From contig JBALVI010000008.1 of assembly GCA_036961205.1 (NCBI GenBank), positions 43,551-107,550 of the forward strand: a stretch of DNA of 64,000 bases, written 5' to 3'. Below are positions 55,198 to 62,768 of the stretch, piece after piece. Positions within the stretch are counted from its first letter, which is position 1. Each line of letters opens with the position of its first letter. The notes beneath the pieces are model-generated. The model saw nothing but the letters and a program-made list of their open reading frames with translations. It did not search any database and had not been told where the DNA came from. Source of the stretch: CALJFL01 sp036961205. Its GTDB lineage: Bacteria > Pseudomonadota > Gammaproteobacteria > Pseudomonadales > Halieaceae. The position numbers and the translations under genes were made by a program.

Positions 55198-56381
55198 CGG
55201 AAAGTTACATTCTCGACTGGGTTCAGCTGATATTCCGCTGGCTGCACTTGATAACCGGCATCGCGTGGATAGGAGCCTCGTTCTATTTCGTGTGGCTGGA
55301 TAACAGTCTGGAAAAGCCCCCGCGCTGGAAAGAGGAAAAAGGGATTAAAGGTGATTTATGGGCCATTCATGGCGGTGGCATCTACGAGGTGGCGAAATAT
55401 TCGCTGGCTCCGGAGCAGATGCCTGCCCATCTCCACTGGTTCAAGTGGGAGGCGTACACCACCTGGTTGACCGGCATGGTGTTGCTGACAGTCATTTATT
55501 ACCTGGGCGCTGACGCCTACCTGATCGACAAACGAGTGGCAGATCTGACCCAGCTACAGGCGATTGGTATTGGTGTGGCCTACCTTGCTGGCAGCTGGAT
55601 ATTTTACGAGTTGTTGTGCCGCAGTCCACTGGGCAAGAATGCCTATGTTATAGGCGCGATTTTGGTTCTCGCCGCAGTTGCTGCGTCCTATTCGCTGGCA
55701 CATTTGTTTAGCGGTCGCGGTGCCTATATTCATATGGGCGCTATTATCGGCACCATAATGGTCGGTAACGTATTTAGGGTAATCATGCCTTCGCAGCGCG
55801 CACTGGTCGCGGCGATTGAAAAAGGGGAGGCGCCCGATCCCGCCTGGGGTGCACGGGCTAAGCTGCACTCTACCCATAACACGTATCTGACTCTTCCTCT
55901 GCTGTTCATTATGATCAGTAACCACTATCCCATGACCTATGCCAGCTCACATAATTGGCTGATACTGCTGGTGATCATGGCCATTACCGCGGTGGCCAGG
56001 CAGTATTTTGTGCTGGCCCACAAGAAGGTTAACCGGCCGATGATTTTGATTGGTACGGCGTTTGCTACGTTGATCCTGGCGATCGTAGTGGCACCAAAAT
56101 CGGCAGCGCCAGGGCAGGTCCAGAAGACTGTGTCGGACGCCGAAGTGGTGAGTATTATTCAAAGCCGCTGCGTCAGTTGTCATTCCGCAACGGCCACAGA
56201 TGATATGTTTACCATGGCGCCCGGTGGCGTGATGCTGGATACCCTGGACGATATAAAACGTTGGGCACCGCGTATTCAGGCCAGATCCATTGACTCACCT
56301 GATATGCCCTTTATGAATAAAACCGAGATGACCGAAGAGGAGCGCCAGACGCTTGGGGCCTGGATCGCTTCGGGGTCCTAG
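55194..56381 (+). CDS. puuD: Urate hydroxylase PuuD with C-terminal cytochrome c domain
   Basis: A 395-residue membrane enzyme. The N-terminal ~290 residues hold about eight membrane segments and the PuuD pattern FRWLHLITGIAWIGASFYFVWLDNSL plus WAIHGGGIYEVAKY. A short cytochrome c domain follows, with CVSCH near residue 326. The enzyme oxidises urate to 5-hydroxyisourate and passes electrons to the respiratory chain, instead of making peroxide as soluble uricase does. Last gene of the purine operon; a small CTAGGG-TAG-CCCTAG hairpin overlaps the stop but has no U-tract. Confidence 0.93.
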   Translation: MTESYILDWVQLIFRWLHLITGIAWIGASFYFVWLDNSLEKPPRWKEEKGIKGDLWAIHGGGIYEVAKYSLAPEQMPAHLHWFKWEAYTTWLTGMVLLTVIYYLGADAYLIDKRVADLTQLQAIGIGVAYLAGSWIFYELLCRSPLGKNAYVIGAILVLAAVAASYSLAHLFSGRGAYIHMGAIIGTIMVGNVFRVIMPSQRALVAAIEKGEAPDPAWGARAKLHSTHNTYLTLPLLFIMISNHYPMTYASSHNWLILLVIMAITAVARQYFVLAHKKVNRPMILIGTAFATLILAIVVAPKSAAPGQVQKTVSDAEVVSIIQSRCVSCHSATATDDMFTMAPGGVMLDTLDDIKRWAPRIQARSIDSPDMPFMNKTEMTEEERQTLGAWIASGS

Positions 56382-56449
56382 GGTAGCCCTAGCTCTAACT
56401 GGCAAATCTGTTATCGTTTGCTTACTGAAAGACAGTCGAGAAATCGGCA

Positions 56450-59323
56450 ATGCGTATACTCACATACAATAAAGCCTGGATTGCTGCGCTTATGCTGCTG
56501 CTCGTGGGCTGCGGTGGAGGGAGCAGTAGCGGCGGCAGTAGCGGCGCTAACCCCGCACCTTCCAATCAAGCACCGATCGCCAACGCCGGCGGCGCGCAAA
56601 CCGTCAGTGGATTCGCCGAGGTAATACTGGACGGCACCAGCAGCAGCGATCCGGATGGCAGTATAGACAGCTGGCAATGGCAGCAGACTGCCGGGCCGGT
56701 AGTAATCTTGGCGGCTACCGACAATCCACAGACCAGCTTTACCGCGCCAGATCTACCTCAGGGCGCTGAGCTCGTCTTTACCCTGACCGTCACTGATAAC
56801 GAGGGTGCTAGTGACGTCGCGTCCGCAACGGTCGTCGTGGCCGGCACTGATCCCTCGCTACGTTATATCGTAGCCGGTGAAGTCATCACCTCAACCAGCC
56901 AGACTCTGGACGGCGATACCAATGATCCGAGCAACCCGCTGGCCGCCAATGACTCGATCGGCACGGCACAGCCGCTGGTCAGCCCGACCACCCTTGGCGG
57001 CTACGTCAACCAACCCGGTACCGGCGCTGTCGGCCGCTCGACCGTTGCCGGGGATATTGACGATTACTATCGGCTTGATCTAATCGCCGGTCAGGCAGTG
57101 ACGATGCTGGTGGCAGATTATCAACTGGCCGACGCCGATCTTTATGTCCTCGACTTGCAGGGCAACGTAATCGACTTTTCAGTTGATACCGGCGAACTGG
57201 AGTCCATAACGGTTACTGCCGATGGCACGTATATCGTTAATGTATTCGCTTTCGAGGGTGCCACCAGCTATACGCTGGCAATCGGCTCACGCGGTCAACA
57301 ACTCGGTGTTGAGCGTTACGCCAATATTATCCCCTGGGAGGCGGTGGTGGAGTACCGCGAACAAGACGGTACCGTCGCTGCCGGACAGCAACGCGATTTA
57401 CGGCAGCGCATGGGCCTGCGTCGCCAGGGTGGTGGTCCAGGCCGGGCCCGCTTATTGGCAATGAGACAGTCGGTGCAAGAGTCCATCCAGCTCGCCCGCG
57501 GCCTGGGCAACGCCAGGCAGCGGCGCAGTGCTTTTGCAAACGATGTACTTAGAGTTCAGTGGGAAACACTGATGACCGTGAAGTCGCTGCGCCGTGAGCC
57601 ACACGTGCTCCATGCAGAACCCAATTACAGAGTCTCGACCTACGCCTCAACTAACGACGAGGCGCTGTCTGTGCAGTGGCACTATCCACTGATCAATCTG
57701 CCAGCGGCATGGGATACCAGCACTGGCGTCGCAGATGTAGTGGTGGCAATCATCGATACTGGCATCCTGTCTGCGCACCCAGACCTGCAGGGGCAATTGG
57801 TCCCTGGGTATGACTTCGTCCGCAACCCGCTGGTTTCAGGTGATGGCGATGGCATCGACCCCAATCCTGAGGATCCGGGCAATGGCGTTGAACCCGGAGC
57901 CAGTAGTTTTCACGGCTCACATGTCGGTGGCACAGTGGCGGCGGCGGGTAACAATGGTATTGGCGTTGCAGGGGTGGCTTACGGTGCTCGTATCATGCCT
58001 CTGCGAGCGCTAGGCGGCAGTGGCGGCGGCTCATCCTACGACGTAAGTCAGGCGGTACGTTATGCCGCTGGGCTGGCCAACGACTCTGGCACAGTGCCGC
58101 CTCAGCGTGCCGATGTCATCAATCTCAGCCTTGGCGGTGAATCCTTCAGCCAGTTGAGCCAGGCACTGTTTCGAGAGGTTCATGAAGCCGGGGTGATCGT
58201 AGTCGCGGCAGCTGGCAACGAGGGCAGTACGCGGGCGAGTTATCCAGCTGCCTATGACAAGGTTATTTCGGTGAGTGCAGTCGATGCTCAGGCAAGCCTG
58301 GCCAGCTACTCCAATCGTGGCAGCCGTATCGACATTGCGGCACCTGGCGGTAACAACAGTGCCGACCTCAACGGAGACGGTTACCCCGACGGCGTACTCA
58401 GTACGGGCCGATCTGCCAGCGGTTTTGCGTACGTGTTCCTGTCAGGGACCTCTATGGCGGCACCACACGTTGCCGGTGTAATGGCGCTAATGAAATCGGT
58501 CAACCCCGAGCTGACAGCGGCAGATATCGATGCGCTGCTGGAATCGGGAGAATTGACGGATGATCTGGGCAGTGCCGGGCGCGACGACTTGTACGGCCAT
58601 GGACTTATAAATGCGCAGAGCGCAGTTACTGCAGCACTGTCTGCCATTGGTGGCACACCCGCTACGCAACCCGGCCTTGCGGCCAGCACCAGTGTGCTGA
58701 ACTTTGGCGCAGGCCTCGATACCTTGACTATTAGCTTGCGCAACCGGGGGGAGGGCGATCTGGACCTGCAGGAGGTTAGCGTTTCCCAGCCCTGGTTATC
58801 GGTAAGCTCGAGTGCAGTCGATGCCAACGGTCTGGGTAGTTACCAGGTTACTGTCGATCGCCAGGGTCTGGAGCCAGGCAGCTACGCGGCCACACTCAGT
58901 GCCCGGTCCACTGCCAACTCGCTGGATATTGAAGTACTGGTAAGCGTTGGCGGTACCACCGAGTCAGATCTGGGTTTGGTTTACATATTGCTTTATGACA
59001 TCGATAACGACGTCGTTGCGGCAGAGACCGCGACCCGGGCAATCAACGGTCGCTACAGCTTTAATTTTAGCTCCATCCCGGGCGGCCGCTACCAGGTCAT
59101 CGCCGGCACCGACCTCGACAATGACCTGTTTATCTGCGACCCGGGTGAAGCCTGTGGTTCATGGCTGACCATAGATCAGCCACTGGCCATCGACCTGAGC
59201 AGCGATACCGAGAACCTTGTCTTTCCTATCGAGTATCTTGTGGCGATACCTACACTGAGTAACTACACCAACACTGCGCCCGGTAAAAGCGAAACACTAC
59301 AGCGCAAAGCTACGCCTTTCTGA
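56450..59323 (+). CDS. Subtilase (S8) lipoprotein
   Basis: A 957-residue surface protease. A signal peptide with lipobox LLVGC (Cys near 21) precedes a Gly/Ser linker, a PKD/REJ-like domain (residues ~45-135), a pre-peptidase (PPC) domain (~175-280), a propeptide-like stretch and the S8 catalytic domain. The triad is Asp in VVAIIDTGI, His in HGSHVGGT and Ser in SGTSMAAPHVAG. A BACON-like and a small beta domain form the C-terminus. It has its own start after a 68-base gap and is convergent with the small-gene operon. Target proteins unknown. Confidence 0.93.
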   Translation: MRILTYNKAWIAALMLLLVGCGGGSSSGGSSGANPAPSNQAPIANAGGAQTVSGFAEVILDGTSSSDPDGSIDSWQWQQTAGPVVILAATDNPQTSFTAPDLPQGAELVFTLTVTDNEGASDVASATVVVAGTDPSLRYIVAGEVITSTSQTLDGDTNDPSNPLAANDSIGTAQPLVSPTTLGGYVNQPGTGAVGRSTVAGDIDDYYRLDLIAGQAVTMLVADYQLADADLYVLDLQGNVIDFSVDTGELESITVTADGTYIVNVFAFEGATSYTLAIGSRGQQLGVERYANIIPWEAVVEYREQDGTVAAGQQRDLRQRMGLRRQGGGPGRARLLAMRQSVQESIQLARGLGNARQRRSAFANDVLRVQWETLMTVKSLRREPHVLHAEPNYRVSTYASTNDEALSVQWHYPLINLPAAWDTSTGVADVVVAIIDTGILSAHPDLQGQLVPGYDFVRNPLVSGDGDGIDPNPEDPGNGVEPGASSFHGSHVGGTVAAAGNNGIGVAGVAYGARIMPLRALGGSGGGSSYDVSQAVRYAAGLANDSGTVPPQRADVINLSLGGESFSQLSQALFREVHEAGVIVVAAAGNEGSTRASYPAAYDKVISVSAVDAQASLASYSNRGSRIDIAAPGGNNSADLNGDGYPDGVLSTGRSASGFAYVFLSGTSMAAPHVAGVMALMKSVNPELTAADIDALLESGELTDDLGSAGRDDLYGHGLINAQSAVTAALSAIGGTPATQPGLAASTSVLNFGAGLDTLTISLRNRGEGDLDLQEVSVSQPWLSVSSSAVDANGLGSYQVTVDRQGLEPGSYAATLSARSTANSLDIEVLVSVGGTTESDLGLVYILLYDIDNDVVAAETATRAINGRYSFNFSSIPGGRYQVIAGTDLDNDLFICDPGEACGSWLTIDQPLAIDLSSDTENLVFPIEYLVAIPTLSNYTNTAPGKSETLQRKATPF

Positions 59324-59365
59324 TGTGCAAATTATTGAACATAACGGAAAAATTAGAATTGGTAG

Positions 59366-59578
59366 CTACGGGTGGACATGACGGTCCGGCGTCTCGGCCA
59401 CCGCCCCCGAACGTATCCAGACATGTCCGTTAACGCCAGCCGCATGGCCATGAACGCCATCTGGCTGGTTGGCTGGATATAATGTTCCACCAGCACCAGC
59501 GGTGTCAGCCCTCGACTGCATTGACGTAACCAGACCGCAGGCAGCTATGAACCCTAGACATACAGTTGATACTTTCAT
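59366..59578 (-). CDS. Small secreted His-rich protein
   Basis: A 70-residue protein with a signal peptide (VCLGFIAACGLVTSMQSRA) and a Gly/His-rich mature part containing YPANQPDGVHGHAAGVNGHV. A strong ribosome site AAAGGAG precedes the ATG. The mature part shares QPDGxHxHAxGxxGH with the 29-residue peptide at 59843-59932; His codons differ silently (CAT/CAC), which argues for selection on the peptide. Last gene of a four-gene minus-strand operon of tiny genes. Metal binding or a modified-peptide role are possibilities, not established. No family recognised. Confidence 0.65.
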   Translation of the reverse strand: MKVSTVCLGFIAACGLVTSMQSRADTAGAGGTLYPANQPDGVHGHAAGVNGHVWIRSGAVAETPDRHVHP

Positions 59579-59607
59579 TACGCCATCTCCTTTAATAAGC
59601 GCTTCAT
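59578..59607 (-). other. Nine-codon leader frame
   Basis: Reads MKRLLKEMA and ends in a TAA overlapping the ATG of the 70-residue protein (TAATG). GGGAG lies eight bases before its own ATG. The frame runs through the ribosome site of the next gene, so translation of the leader could control or couple the next gene. May be coincidence. Confidence 0.3.
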
Positions 59608-59620
59608 TCCAATAACTCCC

Positions 59621-59809
59621 TTAATGCACAGCAGGTACTGCTGGCTCATCAACCGGTGCTGCTGCTGGCTTATCAAACGGTTGGCATGGCATCGCAACTG
59701 ACCTGTAATCTGCGTCACTAATCTCAGTAACACCCTGCTTAATCATCTCTCGTACCTGATCGAGACTGGGGTCATTGTCGCGTTGATCGCTGTCTACCTG
59801 AATGCTCAT
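59621..59809 (-). CDS. Small Pro/Ala-tailed protein
   Basis: A 62-residue acidic protein without a signal peptide. The N-terminal part (DPSLDQVREMIKQGVTEISDADY) looks helical; the C-terminus is KPAAAPVDEPAVPAVH. One Cys is present. An AGGGA stretch lies about 11 bases before the ATG. It sits between the two His-rich peptide genes with gaps of 33 and 42 bases. No recognised family. Confidence 0.5.
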   Translation of the reverse strand: MSIQVDSDQRDNDPSLDQVREMIKQGVTEISDADYRSVAMPCQPFDKPAAAPVDEPAVPAVH

Positions 59810-59842
59810 GGCGCTTAATCCCTATTGGTTTAATTGATGCGG

Positions 59843-59932
59843 TTAGATTAGGGGATAATCTCGGTCTGGGGGGTGGCCCCAGCCGCCAATAGCGTGACTG
59901 TGAGCGCCATCTGGCTGGATATGATGTTCCAT
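59843..59932 (-). CDS. 29-residue His-rich peptide
   Basis: A short frame, MEHHIQPDGAHSHAIGGWGH followed by nine residues. Its ATG overlaps the stop of the 47-residue gene (TAATG), so it is probably translated by coupling. It shares QPDGxHxHAxGxxGH with the 70-residue protein. At DNA level the two loci align through TGGAACAT, with an eight-base deletion here relative to the other copy just before QPDG. It has no signal peptide of its own; it may be a decayed gene piece or a real peptide. Confidence 0.4.
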   Translation of the reverse strand: MEHHIQPDGAHSHAIGGWGHPPDRDYPLI

Positions 59933-60075
59933 TATGAAGACTCTTGGATCAACGTATCAATCTTATTCATTTGGTCACTACCAGCTGCAACTTCGACCAT
60001 CCCGTCAGCTGTATCGAAGGCGCCAGAAGAGCCCGCGGCGATCACAAGTGCAACTGCCAAAATAATCTTGTACAT
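59932..60075 (-). CDS. 47-residue small exported protein
   Basis: Starts MYKIILAVALVIAAGSSGAF, a signal peptide, followed by DTADGMVEVAAGSDQMNKID and a short tail. A strong ribosome site AAAGGAG precedes the ATG, with nearly the same context as the 70-residue gene. First gene of the minus-strand tiny-gene operon. No homologue recognised. The mature part would be about 28 residues and acidic. Confidence 0.6.
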   Translation of the reverse strand: MYKIILAVALVIAAGSSGAFDTADGMVEVAAGSDQMNKIDTLIQESS

Positions 60076-60240
60076 AATCATCTCCTTTCAAGTTCAGTTA
60101 ACTCAATGTCTATGTACACATAATAGTGAGTTGCTTGTGATAGGAGGATGGCAGAGAGCGCCAAGTTGATGACCATCAGCGACAGGTCCGCAGTTGGCAA
60201 AACGCGGACGTTTAGCCAAGTCTATCCTGATGCTTCCGAA

Positions 60241-60262
60241 CGTCCGCTTTCGCCTATTAGCG
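60241..60262. repeat. Hairpin repeat, short copy
   Basis: CGTCCGCTTTCGCC followed by TATTAGCGG matches the first half of the repeats at 60935, 61786 and 62692/63938. A further GTCCGC...GCGGAC hairpin lies just upstream at about 60186-60209. Found in the 271-base gap between the tiny-gene operon and the next gene, which holds nothing else recognisable. Confidence 0.6.
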
Positions 60263-60346
60263 GTCGTTCGCAGTGCCATAAATTCGCTGTTATGAATATC
60301 AGCTTCATGCGGACAACGGCGTGAAACTCAATAGTTCGGCTTCAAT

Positions 60347-60859
60347 TTAGTGATCCGCCGCTACGCCTAATGTCTTGTAAATATCGAGGGTTTCGATAGC
60401 ATCTTGAGCCAATAGCCCATCAACATATTCTGCGAATTCAGTGTGGAAAAAGCCCCTTCTTTGCCTCCAATAGCGGCCCATACCGGGAAGATCTTTTACC
60501 GCCACTATCGCTGAGGTGACCCCTTCACGAAACTCAGCGTCCAAAGTACCTTCCTTGACGAGGAGGTAGCTGTTCTGCATACCCAATATGGCAACATGCA
60601 TCGACATCAGAAACTGGAATTCATCGCGGGCAGGGAGGGGTTCCGCGCTTGTCATCGCATTGAACCAGATATCGCTGGCCTGCCGGTTAGTTCCCATTTC
60701 GACGTACCAGGATTGCATAGTTGTTGTTGCGTCACTTGCAGCCGCAGATCTTATTGCGGAGGTGCTTTCGTTAACCTGAATGCCGACGTAAATCAGCGAA
60801 ACTACTACGGCGATTCCACCCACGATTTCTGCTACTGATGCCAAGTCTTGCAATTTCAT
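60347..60859 (-). CDS. Hypothetical membrane-anchored protein
   Basis: A 170-residue protein with one N-terminal membrane segment (IVGGIAVVVSLIYVGIQV, residues 12-29) and a mostly helical remainder. The opening MKLQDLASVAEIVGGIAVVVSLIYVGIQVNEST resembles a common uncharacterised family of marine bacteria that I recognise only by pattern. GAGGAG precedes the ATG. Divergent from the cupin gene. Function unknown. Confidence 0.7.
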   Translation of the reverse strand: MKLQDLASVAEIVGGIAVVVSLIYVGIQVNESTSAIRSAAASDATTTMQSWYVEMGTNRQASDIWFNAMTSAEPLPARDEFQFLMSMHVAILGMQNSYLLVKEGTLDAEFREGVTSAIVAVKDLPGMGRYWRQRRGFFHTEFAEYVDGLLAQDAIETLDIYKTLGVAADH

Positions 60860-60934
60860 GGTCTAACTCCTCGTTATCAAGTTCAACCAAGGATAGACCG
60901 AAAATCAATTGGAAGGATAGCGCGGCTTAAGTGC

Positions 60935-60992
60935 ACTTTCGCCTACAAGCGGGCTTTTGGTCTAGAATGCACTGAGGGCTTGCTTCGACTCA
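60935..60992 (+). repeat. Promoter-bearing hairpin repeat, copy 1
   Basis: Contains TTCGCCTACAAGCGGG and, 27 bases on, TAGAAT at 60963-60968, then GAGGGCTTGCTTCGACTCA. It ends about 26 bases before the cupin start. Shares order and spacing with copy 2 (61786-61850) and the interrupted copy 3. Confidence 0.6.
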
Positions 60993-61018
60993 AAGCGGAC
61001 GCTGGCGAGGAGCTAAGA

Positions 61019-61711
61019 ATGACTGACGCTAGAGATTCAAAGATCAATCTTCAACGACGCACAATTGTTGCCGGTGCGGTGGCAATATCCGCTCAGCTAT
61101 TGTCTCCAATTTCAGCCTTTTCGGACACAAAACGAACTACGTCAACGGGGAGTCAGAGGATGGATATCGACCGATTTGTCGCGGACTGCATCGCCGCAAA
61201 CGACGAGGCTGACGCTCAAGTCGCCGTCAATGAAATACTTGCCAGAGCGGTTTCTACACCCGACACCGTTTTAGCGGCACTAGGCGATCCTGACAGGGCG
61301 GGACTTAATGTACTTCTAAGCTCCCCAAGATTAACGATATTTGCTGCCAGCTGGACCCCACAGATGAACCTCATGCCCCATGATCACCTGATGTGGGCAA
61401 ACATCGGAATCTATACCGGCCGTGAAGACAACATATTTTGGAAAAGGACACCTGAGGGAATCAAGGCGTTTGGTGCAGATGCCCTATTCGTAAAAGATAC
61501 CGCTATGCTACCTGAGGACGCGCTCCATTCGGTTACAAATCCATTGCAACGCTTCACCGGCGGTATTCACATCTATGGCGGCGATTTCTTTGATACGACG
61601 CGAAGTCAGTGGAATCCAGAAACTCTTGAAGAAGCGCCTTCTGACGGAGCCAAGATTCGTGAGATGTTCCGGCGCGAAAACGAAAGGCTGGGACTAGAAA
61701 TGAAGTCCTAG
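61019..61711 (+). CDS. Tat-signal cupin-like metal-dependent protein
   Basis: A 230-residue protein with a twin-arginine motif (LQRRTIVAGAVAISAQL, residues 10-26). The body resembles the double-stranded beta-helix of cysteine-dioxygenase-like predicted enzymes: PHDHLMWANIGIYTGREDNIFWKR supplies His and Glu ligands and FTGGIHIYGGDFF a third His. Start at ATG 61019 after GAGGAG; an upstream in-frame start at 60848 would run through the repeat and is rejected. A periplasmic non-haem iron enzyme is plausible; substrate unknown. Confidence 0.75.
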   Translation: MTDARDSKINLQRRTIVAGAVAISAQLLSPISAFSDTKRTTSTGSQRMDIDRFVADCIAANDEADAQVAVNEILARAVSTPDTVLAALGDPDRAGLNVLLSSPRLTIFAASWTPQMNLMPHDHLMWANIGIYTGREDNIFWKRTPEGIKAFGADALFVKDTAMLPEDALHSVTNPLQRFTGGIHIYGGDFFDTTRSQWNPETLEEAPSDGAKIREMFRRENERLGLEMKS

Positions 61712-61785
61712 TTCAACTGCCAGTGAAGGGCAGCTCTGAGGTGAAAGCGGAAATTTTCCCTTCAGGGCCGATTCGGGCCCTATAA

Positions 61786-61850
61786 CGTCCGCTTTCGCCT
61801 AACAGCGGACTAGTGGTCTACAATACCCCTAGGGCTAACTTTTGAACCCA
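61786..61850 (+). repeat. Promoter-bearing hairpin repeat, copy 2
   Basis: GTCCGCTTTCGCC and AGCGGAC form a hairpin, followed by TGGTCTACAAT (TACAAT at 61819-61824) and TAGGGCTAACTTTTGAACCCA. It precedes the DUF6946-like gene by about 50 bases. Confidence 0.65.
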
Positions 61851-61902
61851 AATGGGCGCCTGTGAAAACAGAGAATTCGGTTTCGATGGACAGGGAGGTA
61901 CG

Positions 61903-62607
61903 ATGAAGCGAATATTTATTCCCACATCATCAGGCTCGGACTGGCAAAAACTACTAGCCAAACCTGACTTACATTGGAAGTCAGGTCGCTCGGCCATGTC
62001 CGCAGCAGCGTGTTGGGAGGATAGTTTCCCAAATCTTCCTGAAGATATATTGAACGTATTGGATTCATCCGAAGATGATGCGCTTGTCAATTTGGAGTTA
62101 GTCCTAGCGGTTCCGGAATGGGAGACGGACCTGCCTGGAGGGGACAGACCATCGCAGACAGACATTCTCGCAGTAACGAGAAATGAGTCTGGCTTGGTAA
62201 TTCTTGGAGTTGAAGCCAAAGTTGATGAACCCTTTGGACCGACCGTAGGCGAAAAAAGGCGTGGTGCTTCCGCTGGCCAACAGGAAAGGCTTACATATCT
62301 TCAAGAACAGCTTGGCTGCTCAAACCCGGTACCTGACAATATTCGCTACCAGCTTCTGCATAGGACAGTTTCAGCGGCACTGACTGCTCAGGAATTCCAT
62401 GCACCAGTCGCTGTGATGCTAGTGCAATCTTTCAGTCCAGTTGAAAAGTGGCGAGACGACTTTGACGCATTCTGCATCGCTGTCGAAGCACAAAGAATAA
62501 CGCCGAATTTATACGAGATACATATGGGAAATGGTGCGCGACTGCTAATTGGCTGGTGCCATGGCAGCGAAAAATATCTATCTTCTGTCCTACCGAGTGC
62601 ACTCTAA
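61903..62607 (+). CDS. DUF6946-like protein with PD-(D/E)XK-like motif
   Basis: A 234-residue protein. The opening IFIPTSSGSDWQKLLAKPDLHWKSGRSAMSAAACWED matches the DUF6946 pattern I recall. TDILAVTRNESGLVILGVEAKVDEPFG has the Asp-x14-Glu-Ala-Lys spacing of PD-(D/E)XK nucleases. Start at ATG 61903 after AGGGAGG; the in-frame start at 61852 has no site. It lies between repeat copy 2 and the IS30 element, an accessory setting that would suit a defence or mobile-DNA role, but no partner gene is present. Confidence 0.72.
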   Translation: MKRIFIPTSSGSDWQKLLAKPDLHWKSGRSAMSAAACWEDSFPNLPEDILNVLDSSEDDALVNLELVLAVPEWETDLPGGDRPSQTDILAVTRNESGLVILGVEAKVDEPFGPTVGEKRRGASAGQQERLTYLQEQLGCSNPVPDNIRYQLLHRTVSAALTAQEFHAPVAVMLVQSFSPVEKWRDDFDAFCIAVEAQRITPNLYEIHMGNGARLLIGWCHGSEKYLSSVLPSAL

Positions 62608-62691
62608 AAATTCAAGCAAAAGGGACGCCACATGAACGTCCAATACTGGTAATCAAGAGGCTAGATCCCGGTCGAGATCTCAGCTAAATTT

Positions 62692-62704
62692 AGTCCGCTA
62701 TGAG
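62692..62704 (+). repeat. Hairpin repeat copy 3, left part
   Basis: AGTCCGCTATGAG directly before the IS30 left end. Read together with 63938 onward it rebuilds a GTCCGC...GCGGAC repeat like copies 1 and 2, split by the insertion sequence. Confidence 0.55.
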
Positions 62705-62712
62705 GTGCGATT

Positions 62713-62734
62713 TCAACCGGTCAACGCAACACAC
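62713..62734 (+). repeat. IS30 left inverted repeat (core)
   Basis: Begins TCAACCGGTCAACGCAAC and is the exact reverse complement of 63908-63929. The match extends outward with two mismatches to about 62705. Confidence 0.9.
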
Positions 62735-62768
62735 TACTATCATTATATGAAAAGTGGAGTGTTGCAAC

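Noticed and set aside
56378..56392. Terminator after puuD
   Set aside because: CTAGGG-TAG-CCCTAG can pair, but it overlaps the stop codon and no U-tract follows; too weak to call.
60848..61018. 57-codon extension of the cupin-like protein
   Set aside because: Runs through the hairpin repeat; ATG 61019 has GAGGAG and leads into a Tat signal.
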